The notes beneath the pieces are model-generated. The model was given only the letters and a program-made list of their open reading frames with translations, was not told the DNA's origin and ran no database searches. Below are positions 55,653-64,000 of a stretch of DNA of 64,000 nt, in pieces. Position numbers and translations under genes: made by a program. The DNA is taken from positions 136,885 through 200,884 of the forward strand of contig ML976733.1 of the NCBI GenBank assembly GCA_010015655.1, in the 5' to 3' direction. Position 1 is the stretch's first letter. Every line of letters begins with the position of its first letter. Origin of the DNA: Bimuria novae-zelandiae CBS 107.79 (Eukaryota > Ascomycota > Dothideomycetes > Pleosporales > Didymosphaeriaceae).

Positions 55653-58388
55653 ATATCCGCGGTATATGAAGATTGTACGCAGTGCGTCAGTGTGAGAGAA
55701 AGAGGAGGTAGTGCAGTCAGATGTAAATAGATATAACTTACTATCAACGATGTATGTGCTTGCGCTCGTACGTCTAGAAAATCTCCCTCGTGCGTTCCAT
55801 ATGCTTCTACGGGCGTGTCTAAAATCCGCTTCAACCCCTCTCTCCCTGAGCTGGGATCGGAGCGAGCGAGTGGTCGTGTATGCTGGTGCGGCTCCATTCA
55901 CAATGGCGACGTGATTGGGTATGTGCGTGTTGGTTGGCCTGCTTTCCGTCCTAAAACCACAAAGAAGGCTCCAATAAATTCCTCCACCCTTCTCTCAAAC
56001 ACCGAAGCACAAGATCGATGTGATGCCCTGGGCGTGTCTAAATCTGCCCCTGTACCTACACATGTGGGACTCGCGCTTCCGTGACTTAAAAGCCGCACGC
56101 TGGAAAACGAGGATAGAGGAAGTTTCTCTAGGAGGGGTTGGAAAATATCAACCTTGGCCTGCATGGGTTGGTGCCGCTTTGTTGAAAGTAGTGGGGTGAA
56201 TTCGATGTGTACGTGTGGCGTGCTGTTGGGACTAAAAACTGCACAGAGGAGGGTTACGTGTTTCTCCAGCTTAGATGGAAACATATGGGAATACGAGTGA
56301 TGGGCTGGGCTGCTCGCGGTGGGGAGAAAGCTATATTAAGAGACCTGCTAAGGTGCTTCGCGCGTGTCTAAGGTTTGACGCGCCGTGGTGATGTTCCTCA
56401 CTATCGTTCGAATTACCCCATCCTTTCTTCTTGGGGAAAGGTATATAAACCTCTCTCTGCCGCGTTGGAGTCTTCCTTCTCACACTACTCCTCCGAGCCT
56501 TGCTCACTAAAATTGTACGAAGAATGTTTCGATGGGCTGCTTTTGCGCTCTAAAAGTACCCAGACCTGCTCTCGATATGATGTGGACTTTCTGCCGCGTC
56601 CTCTATAACTTCGTCAAACATTCAAGGAAGAAGACATTGGCTGCCTTTAGGGTCTAAAATGCACTGCGCACTTCTCGCATGTTGTGCGGATTTTCTGCGG
56701 CGTCTTATGAATGAAATATTGCAGATGTTTCGATTGTATAGTGTACGGGGCTTTTGTTGATGATGCGAACCATCACTGTTTAATCGTGGTTGTGGGGTGT
56801 GAGTTAAGACGGGCGGCGGGTATATAATCCCGCTCTTCCGCGACGAAGTCTTCTCCTCACACTACTCTCGAGTCGTTCTCTAAAATAATGGACTCTGCTC
56901 CTTCGTGGGCTGCTTCTGGACTCTAAAAGATGCGCAGCAATACTCTATTGTGATGTGAACTTTCCGCCGCGGCTCATGAGCATGAAGAATCACCTTGGTC
57001 GTAGGATTTACTAAGTTTTTTGTTTGTGATGGTGCGCATCATCACTGTCTATATAGGTGGGTTTTCAGGTGTAAGTTAAGACGGTTGGCCTGTATATGAA
57101 TCCTCCTCCTCCACATCCAAAACTTCTTCCACACTACCCGGCTGAGCTCGTTCTCTAAAATGACCCGACAGAGGAATACATGGACTGCTTCCCGGCTCTA
57201 AGATCCCATGCCGCCACCTCCATGTGCTGTGCAATTCGCCACTAAAAAGTCTATCTCATGAAGAATATGGACCTTCGCTGTGTCGAGATTAAGCCTTCTT
57301 CAGACTAGTCCCCTGCGCCCTGCTCTCTAAAGGCAACCAGAAACTCGGCATGTGGACTGTTTCTAGGGTCTAAAAGTCCCTGCGGCTCCGCCTGATAGGG
57401 AGCGGCCCTGGCTTCGCTTCTAAAATGTTCATGCGATGAGGTGCATGAGCTCCTCGCCGTGCTTTGGGGAAACGGCTTTGAGCGTAGGCGTCTTGAGACT
57501 TTTGATGATGCGCGCCATCATTGGCTGCTCGAATCGGCGTTTCGGTCTCCTTCGAGATGGTAGGCGTGCATTTAAGCCCTTAAATTCTCTGCAAGAAATT
57601 TTTCTTCTCACACTACTCCGCTAAAACATTTTGTCTAAAATAAAGCCCACCAAGATGCCATGGGACTGTCTAAAAATCGCTCTACATGGGCTGATGTGGA
57701 TCCAAAACAAGATACTTGCACGTCATGGACTGCTGCAGTTTGTGGGGTTTCCGGGGATGGTTATATCTCGATAGCTGTTCGGTGGTGCGCCCCATCACTA
57801 CAAGTACTTCCTTAAGCGGTTTATCGCGCCTCTGTCAAGATAATCAACGGGCATATAAGCCCCTTAAATCCCAGCGAGAGACTATTCTTCTCACGCTGTT
57901 CCGCAGGGGCATTTTGTCTAAAAACCAGCGTTCTTTAAGAAAATGGGACTGTATAAAACTCATCGTACACGCCTTGATGGGCGTCCAAAACCACAATGGC
58001 ATACTTGAATTGGGGGTGCGGGATCTGGTTTGGCTCTGTGGATCGTTATCTTGAGGTAGCGGGATAGCGGGATACATATGTAGTGGGTTTGATGATGATG
58101 CGCACCGTCAACGCTAAAGGAGTACCTTATCTCTGTTCAGCTGGGTAGCGTGTATATAAACCCACACTTCTGTTCGGAGACATTCCTCCTCGCATCTCTC
58201 CCCTAAGGCACCTATATTTTCTCTTAAAACAGGCGACCAGAGTCGTTATGAGATTCTCTAAAACAAGGAAGACACGAATTCATATGGCTGTGATTCTGGG
58301 TCTAAAAACATGGACCTTAAATTTTATGAAGTACTGGACGTCGTGTGGCACTAGAAGACCCTTGCGTCTTGATGACGGTGCAGAGCTT

Positions 58389-58620
58389 GATGATGATTAA
58401 GCTCACTACTATCTAGGTGAGTTGAGCCCATTTCGGCTGACTGGCGTGTATATAAACCGCCATTCTGAATGGAGTTTCTTCACACACTACTTTTCTAAAA
58501 CGATTTGACTAAAAAAACATAAGACACCTGACCATGTGAGATTATCTAAAAAAACTCAAACCGACCTCATGGGTTGTGCCCGCGGGTCTAAAAACGAGTA
58601 TCTGAGGTCGCTATGGACGC
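58389..58620 (+). repeat. Representative array unit (58.4 kb)
   Basis: A weak dyad (TGATGATGATTAAGCTCAC, 58388-58406) is followed by TATA at 58447-58457 (GTATATAAACC), CACACACTACTTT at 58481-58493, TCTAAAA at 58494, GACTAAAAAAA at 58506, TCTAAAAAAA at 58544 and GGTCTAAAAA at 58586. The last box is preceded by ATGGGTTGTGCCCGCG, the semi-conserved stretch found before most boxes. Confidence 0.7.
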
Positions 58621-58675
58621 GGGCCTTCGTGTGACTGTGGGGGACGTGCATGTCCCAATAGCGATGCAGTGTTTA

Positions 58676-58693
58676 ATGGTGATACTCACCATT
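58676..58693. promoter_or_regulatory. Variant dyad site with both arms changed together
   Basis: ATGGTGATACTCACCATT: in this unit and the next (58971-58988, ATGGTGATACTCACCACT) the core GCGC is replaced by a different centre while the arms remain mutually complementary (GGTGA/TCACC). Retained two-fold symmetry despite sequence change suggests binding by a dimeric regulator or a selected hairpin. Confidence 0.55.
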
Positions 58694-60664
58694 ACACCGG
58701 GTGAGATGAGTCCGCTCTGGCTGGCTGACGTGTATATAAACCGACGATCCCTTGCAGAACCTTTCCCTTTACGCCACTCTGCTAAGGCCTTCACTAAAAA
58801 GCACGCAAATAGTAAACGCAAAGCGTGATGGGGTTGTCTAAAAACATAACGAGAATAAGATCCATGAGATGCGCTCTTGGGGCTGAAAGCTAGCATCTTA
58901 TCTCTTCATGGGTGCTGGACTTTCTGTGGCTCTAGGAGTGTCTATTTCTCGACGGCCACGCAGTGCATAATGGTGATACTCACCACTACTGTCTAGCTGA
59001 GTTGAGTCCGTTCCGGTTAGATAGCGCGTATTTAAATCCGTAAATCTTCTATAAACATAGTTCCTCACGCTACCCCACTCCTACTCTCTTCTCTAAAAGA
59101 CAGGAAGCGCCATTGTATGAGCACCTTTCGAGATTGGGTCATCGATACTGAATGGGCTGCGCCCGCGGGTCTAAAAGCATATTGGACCACTCTTATGGGC
59201 CGCTGGGTTTGGCGTGTGCAAAGGAATTATTTTGTGCTTGGATAGCATTGTGTTATAGCTGGCGATGCGCATCATCCTCGAATACGTGAATTGGAACCTG
59301 TTTGGGCCACGGGCGTGTATATAAACTCTACGCTTTGCTGGATTGAATTTCTTTCACACTGCTTCTCTGTAATGCCTCCAAAAACATGCCGAGCTGGTGA
59401 TCATAGGCACCTTGAAAAATTGGATCATCAACACACAATGAGCTCTGCCCGTGGCTCTAAAATTTGTTGGAACCCGTTGAAATGGGCCGCTGGACTTATT
59501 TTGCGCCTGAGAAGATCTCCTTTCACGTCTGGACAAGGTTGTATGGTATCTAGGTTTGGTGGCGATACGCATCACCGCCAGCCGTGAGAACTTGCTACTC
59601 TTGGGAGGGCTAGTGTATATAAACCCCTCACTCCACCGCGAATATTGTTTTCTTTGTACACAGTTCTGCACTGCGGTGGTGCACTAAAAGGCAACTATGG
59701 TGATGATAATAGGTGTCTCGAGCAGGGGGGATGTCTAAAATCCTGGGACCAATACGAGATGAGCTGTTGGGAGGTGTTTTAAAAAATGGAATACGCTGAA
59801 TTATGTGCTGCTCGTGGCCTTTGGTTTGCCTGAGCTACAAACTTCGCAGCTACGTGTTGGTATTGGGGGATGGAAAGGTCGCTTGGGTGCGTTTGTTGAT
59901 GATGCGCGTCACCGTTAGCTATGTTTTGAGTGAACTCATTACCCTTGGGACGGCCGGCATGTCATATAAACCATCCGCTTTTTTGTGATAGATTCTTTCA
60001 TTCTAAACGGTACAGCACTTCGGTGATCACTAATGATCACTAAAACTCGACCCAATTGCGACCCATGTGTGGTTCCTGGGTCCGAGGTCTAAAATGCCAG
60101 TGTCACATCCACTATGTGGATCGCCGGGGCGGGCCCAATTACCCCATCCCCAACACGCGCGCGTGCCCGTGTCAAATATGCGACGTGTCGCCTTGGGAGT
60201 GTCTAAAAAGGTTTGAAGACTCACTATGGACTGCCCGGCCCGGTTCGCCTAGGCTCATAAATCATGTCGCGCTCTGCCATGCGTTGTTTGTCAGAGTTTT
60301 ATAGTAGGGTCTTTTAAGCGCTAAATTGATGATGCGCGTCACTGTCAGTCGTGTGAAATCATTTCCTTTGAGACGGTCGGCGTGTATATAAACCTCCTCA
60401 CTCTACTGCGACAGAGACTTCCTCTCCACACAGAATTACACCAGGAGGAGGTGCACCAAAAAGTCCAAACCCTGGCAAGCATGCGTGCTTCCTGGGATTT
60501 AAAAAAAAGGTGCGGAGCCTTGCAATGTGCTGCTCCAGCCTCGTATCGTCGGAAAATGAAGATGGAAATTGGCTATGGACTGTCCGTCCTGGTTTTTTGA
60601 AAGCACTGTTCGGCAGACTCATGTTGTGCTTTGTCTATTATGGCAAGATCCTCCAAACACCTTT

Positions 60665-60895
60665 GGTGAATATGCGCATCGCCATCAGCTGTGTAAGTCG
60701 AGCTCACTTCAGCCGGACGGCGTATATAAACCCTCCCTCTACTGTGACAAACTTTTCGCCACACACTTCTGCACCGTGGTGCATTAAAAAGTTCACCTCT
60801 AGAGCTCTATGTGTGGCCCGTGGAGTCTAAAACACACGAATCGTCACGAAATGTGCTTCTCCGGGATTGTCTAAAATACGTGCCTCAAGGTTTAT
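60665..60895 (+). repeat. Representative array unit with regular 43-nt box spacing
   Basis: Dyad GGTGAATATGCGCATCGCC (60665-60683), TATA at 60721-60731, CACACTTCTGCACCGTGGTG, then ATTAAAAAG at about 60783, TCTAAAA at about 60825 and TCTAAAA at about 60870. The stretch before each later box starts ATGTG (ATGTGTGGCCCGTGGAG and ATGTGCTTCTCCGGGATTG). The next unit (about 60896-61090) repeats the same two stretches at the same spacing, with unrelated 18-19-nt segments in front. Confidence 0.75.
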
Positions 60896-60982
60896 ATGCC
60901 GTTGGGACTGGTGGGCGTGAATAAAAACTCCTCCCTCTACAGTAATAAACTCTTCCCTACACACTTCTGCACAGCGGCGGTG

Positions 60983-61076
60983 CACTAAAACAAGAGCACC
61001 AGCGGTTTCATGTGTGGCCCGTGGAGTCTAAAAGAATCGGTGCATGAATGCATGTGTTTCTTTGGGATTGTCTAAA
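60983..61076 (+). repeat. Sister module of the 60.7-kb unit (weak TATA)
   Basis: CACTAAAAC at about 60983, TCTAAAA at about 61026 and 61070. The two 66-nt segments from ATGTGTGGCCCG through the final TCTAA in this unit and the previous one have identical length and identical conserved parts but different variable parts. Both can be read as 21-codon ORFs (MCGPWSLK... to FGIV stop). The ORF is not kept in other units, so coding is doubtful. Confidence 0.6.
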
Positions 61077-61458
61077 AACCCATGCATCAAGATTCATGAG
61101 CTGGTGGGACTGGCAGACGCAGACAAAATCTCCTTTAGCCATGTGCCGCGATTTGAGCATCTACAGGAAGGTCCAACAAGCACTTCGGTGAAGATGCATA
61201 TCACCATCGTTAAATAGAACGAGGTTTCCAAGTCTGTGTTAGCTTGGAAGCGGTGTATACAAATCTCTTGCTCTGCTGGGAGCGACTTAACTCTGCATGA
61301 TACTGCACTGTGGTGATGCACTAAAACAGAACGACCACGCGTTGATGTGGCTTGTGGTGTCTAAAACTTGTTGAGCACCAGCCAATGTGCTGCTTCGCAG
61401 GCATTAAAAGATGAAGGAGGAGAACGCTATGTGCTTCTTCTGGGAGATGTCGTAAACT

Positions 61459-62278
61459 TTAACCGCGTCATCGTGACTAGGACGTGTTGTTTATGTCGTG
61501 GTTGACTCACTGTTCTCCTAAGTTAATCTGATTTTGTCGCGTTAGGAGATGCGAACTATAGATAATAACCTTAACACTAGAAAGTCTAACAAATAATTGA
61601 TTACTAGATATACTGTTTTTATAATTAACCTTCTTGCACTGCGAACGCGCTCTAGGCAGCATCCTAACAGCCTTTTAGACCTCCTATCTTGTGTTGCTCA
61701 TGCTGTCCATGGGCACCAAACCCCAAACAACAAAATCATTTGGACACTTCTTCACATCTTCGCATTTTTGACAACAACTGCCTTTTCAGGCTGCGCTGCG
61801 CAATTGGTTCGACGAACTGCGGAGAACGAAATGACTTAGGGCAGTTTGGATTACACTGCACCCCAGACCCTTGTTACAAAACGTATTGCTTTTGAATTAC
61901 AGTTCTTCCCTGCACACCTTCCCTCCCGAAAGCTATAAACAAACTAGTTATACACGCACTATCGGTTACAATCCCCCCAAAGGGTCGACAAGAAAACCCC
62001 CGTGAGACGCTGATAGCGCCGCCGAAGCTTGCCGCTACGCCATGCAATGCAGGAAAGGTGGAAACAAAAACAGTCGCTCGTGAACATGCTCAAAGAACCC
62101 CCCCCCCCCCCCCGGGTTTGGTGTACGAGTATCTCTCGCAAACCATAACCATGTCGATATGATAGCTTTTCAGTTTTCGGTGGCGAGATCTAGGGTAAAC
62201 GTGTCGATGCTTTCAGCCTCCCCGTTACCCATGACAAGGTCTTATACCTGTCTTGTGGCACTGTAGATCCAGGTTACC
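61459..62278. other. Intergenic region with a 15-bp poly-C tract
   Basis: After the last array module the sequence becomes ordinary. A run of 15 C (62099-62113) followed by GGG stands out. Frames at 61597-61895 have no ATG-initiated similarity. The 3' UTR of the Seb1-like gene should lie below 62279. Confidence 0.5.
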
Positions 62279-64000
62279 CTACTGCAACTGAAACGGAAGC
62301 TGGAAACCAAACCCAGGTATGGCAGGCGGCACAGCGACGCCTTGCTCAGCGCGTGGTGAGATGTGACGGTTGTCGGGCGCGGGAGGGCCACGCTGGTCTG
62401 CTGCGCGACGGAACCGGTTGTCATCGTAGCCGCCGCGTCCTCGGAAACCGCCACGGCCTCGACTAGCCTCAGGAGGCACTCTTTTGCTGATGGCTGCGCA
62501 CAAGTTAGAGGCCTGATCCAATTACAATGGGGAGACAACTCACCTTTGGACGACACACCAGCTCCAATCTCGATATCGGGTTCTTCGATGACCATGCCCT
62601 CTTGAAGGGGAACGCCACCGGTGCCACCGTACTCTGCAGTTAGAACCCACTTCCGGTCGGCATCCGTGAGTCGCGAGATGGGAATAATGCTAATACCAGT
62701 GTCGTAGTCGCTGCAGTCGCGGGGACCGAAACCTACGCCCCATCGTGTCTGTATGAAGGTTAGCAATGTTCGAGAAATGTGCCTGCGGTGTTTATTCCGA
62801 GGCGAAATCTAGTGCTGTAAACTTGGAACGTACCTGACGAGCCTTTGACACAGCAACCGGGTCCTGGTTGTTGACCATGCCGGCCTTTGCGGCAAGAGCA
62901 TCGGGGCGGGTCAGCATCTTGACAAACGCGTGGCGCTTGTCCTGGTTGACGATACAGCTCTGCACTCTGCCGAACCGACTGAAGATGTCGCGTATCTCTG
63001 ACTCGGTCCCAGAAGCACCACCTATGAAAAGTGTACGGCTAAGGACCTTGATGTGGTCACGGGGAAGCGTGGGATCCCACTCTATGAACTTCGACGAGCC
63101 ATTCTGGGGTGCACTCGCGTTGTCCCATGTTGACCTAGTAGGCGGAGGCGTTCGCTGACGATATTCATTACGATCATTACGACCGCCGCGGTTCCTACCT
63201 CGACCACGGCCGCGATCACCTCGATCGAAGCGGTCCATGGCATTGCCTTCTGCACCTGCATTGGGATCGTAAACCCCATAGGTTGGACTATCGCGCCGAT
63301 TAGGTGGCGATCTACGTGGAGATTGACGACGGCGGCTGTAATCAGGTGAGCGGCTACGATCTCGGAATCTACTGCCATTCTGATCATATCGCTCTGAATG
63401 TGCTCCATTGGGCATTAGAGGCGCTTGTATCGGAGCTGGTTGCGCTGGGGGTGCAGGGAGACCGCCATTCTGAGCCGCAGCCATCATATTGAGTACTTGT
63501 AACCCTTGTTCTTGACTCATTGTACCCGCCTGCATAGCTTGAAGAATTTGACCCGCAATTTCAGTGATGCCGATGGGTTGAGCGGCATTACCATTGGGCT
63601 GAGAATTGCTAACCACGGGCGCCGGAGGAGGCGGAGGCATGAATCCAGGGGGCGGAGGAGGGAAATTTTGAGCAAATGGTAGCGGTGGTGCTGCTACAGA
63701 CACGGGGTTAGTTTGATTATTTTGCTGCGGCGCCAGGCCGGCCAAGACCGCAAGTAGAGCAGTTGGATCCTGTGGTGGCGCTACCGCTGGTGGCGCTGTA
63801 ACAGCAGCAGTGGGTGGGTTAGTCAGGGCATTGGCGGATGGCGCTTGGAGACCCTTAGGTGGACTACCTGGCGGTGTGAATGTGCCTGTTAAGCAAATGT
63901 CAGTGAAACGATATACGCAATAACGAGGAGTTTGTGCAAGGAAATGGCAGGAACTTCATTCCAGACGCATCACTTCTGTCTTGACCTAAGATAGACGATA
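62279..64000 (-). CDS. SEB1: Seb1/Nrd1-type RNA-binding transcription termination factor (5' end beyond window)
   Basis: Visible exons on the minus strand: 62834-63885, 62544-62748 and 62279-62493, joined in phase by introns of 85 nt (GTACGT...ATACAG) and 50 nt (GTGAGT...GCGCAG). An acceptor at 63886-63887 shows at least one more exon upstream, where the CTD-interacting domain should lie. The visible part has a Pro/Ala-rich linker, an RS/RG-rich basic segment (RDRSRSPDYSRRRQSPRR, RGRGRGRNRGGRN) and an RRM (SRTLFIGGASGTESEI, RHAFVKM). The Seb1/Nrd1-specific extension follows (RWGVGFGPRDCSDYDTGISI, ADRKWVLTAEYGGTGG, EEPDIEIGAGVSSK), then a short RG-rich tail. The protein binds the Pol II CTD and nascent RNA to direct termination and 3' processing. 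Confidence 0.92.

Larger units (their letters stand above)
55740..61458 (+). repeat. Tandem array of ~295-bp units: dyad site, TATA box, triple TCTAAAA boxes
   Basis: TATA-type boxes (consensus GTATATAAACC) occur at about 56442, 56821, 57092, 57566, 57853, 58152, 58449, 58733, 59028, 59316, 59614, 59963, 60383, 60722, 60919 (weak) and 61254, mostly 270-350 bp apart. A dyad-symmetric site (around GRTGATGCGCATCAYC) usually ends 38-54 bp before the TATA box. About 45 bp after it comes CTTCTCACACTACTC or similar. About 60-65 nt after the TATA the first (T)CTAAAA box appears, followed by two more, typically 43-44 nt apart. The sequence between these landmarks diverges strongly between units. One unit near 57313 has lost its TATA. 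The segment 55740-56400 is a more decayed part. No ORF is conserved in position, frame or length, and no transposon ends or target duplications frame the array. Confidence 0.85.

Noticed and set aside
55740..61458. CRISPR array
   Set aside because: The repeats are degenerate, the constant part carries a TATA box and dyad only once per ~295 bp, no cas genes exist and the host is eukaryotic. Only the constant/variable layout is reminiscent.
55740..61458. Tandem family of short protein-coding genes
   Set aside because: Short ORFs ending at TCTAA occur (12-22 codons), but start, frame and length change from unit to unit and the 43-nt box spacing is not a multiple of three. Only the units at 60.7 and 60.9 kb share an ORF.
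55740..61458. C/D-box snoRNA cluster (because of repeated TGATGATG)
   Set aside because: TGATGA lies upstream of the TATA box within a palindrome, no paired CTGA D-box at a fixed distance follows, and no terminal stems are seen.
61689..61895. Cys-rich 68-codon frame resembling a small secreted protein
   Set aside because: The frame starts at TTG, not ATG, has no signal peptide and lies in featureless intergenic DNA.

Overview
The window looks like nuclear DNA of a filamentous ascomycete (Pezizomycotina, probably a dothideomycete). Host genes carry short introns of about 45-60 nt (a few longer) with GT...AG ends and encode fungal proteins (Pdr-type ABC-G transporter, Seb1/Nrd1, Laa1, Pet100, Cax4). 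GC-balanced gene blocks alternate abruptly with very AT-rich blocks (about 1-1480, 3570-3915, 4700-6300, 25440-36100, 49900-51300). These AT-rich blocks are transposon wreckage in which most damage is C-to-T or G-to-A, the mark of repeat-induced point mutation (RIP).

Left part (1-6423): the edge of one Fot1/pogo-like relic, then two complete but dead pogo-type transposons of different families (1486-3567 and 4290-6423). Each has terminal inverted repeats (TIRs), a TA target duplication and one long transposase frame broken by stops. A small truncated host gene lies between them. Gene block 1 (6708-25332) holds an RWD-RBR ubiquitin ligase, a dolichyl-diphosphate phosphatase, two paralogous small membrane proteins on either side of a chimera carrying a ketosynthase fragment, a Cys-rich protein whose frame is broken by a 17-bp triplication, a five-exon PDR transporter, an F-box protein, and the 3' half of a second F-box/LRR gene.

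That second F-box/LRR gene is cut in two by a 10.85-kb hAT-like insertion (25333-36181) with 8-bp target duplications. The two halves (24646-25332 and 36190-36703) agree in reading frame. Inside the insertion are nested a 1869-bp pogo relic, a solo LTR, and an LTR element (28537-36062) that itself contains a 5702-bp Ty3/gypsy element (30017-35718). Every layer can be delimited by its target-site duplication.

Gene block 2 (38536-49383) is housekeeping: an eight-exon Laa1/HEATR5-like protein, a mitochondrial YebC/TACO1 protein, Pet100, an enoyl-CoA hydratase/isomerase and a Fmp32/MCUR1-like protein. A pogo relic with a clean solo LTR follows (49867-51308).

The last part (51.4-61.5 kb) is the most unusual. 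A divergent pair of ordinary genes (LOG-family and CLPTM1-family) is flanked on both sides by outward-pointing copies of a repeat unit that fits no element class I recognise. About 15-16 tandem units lie on the right (+) and two on the left (-). Each unit has, at near-constant spacing, a dyad-symmetric site around GRTGATGCGCATCAYC, a TATA box (GTATATAAACC) about 43 bp downstream, a pyrimidine-rich CACACTACTC segment, and then about three TCTAAAA boxes about 43 nt apart. Each box is preceded by a semi-conserved ATGTGCTGCTTCTGGG-like stretch and an 18-20-nt variable stretch. The units hold no conserved ORF and look like an array of promoters for short transcripts. The window closes with most of a Seb1/Nrd1-type termination factor.
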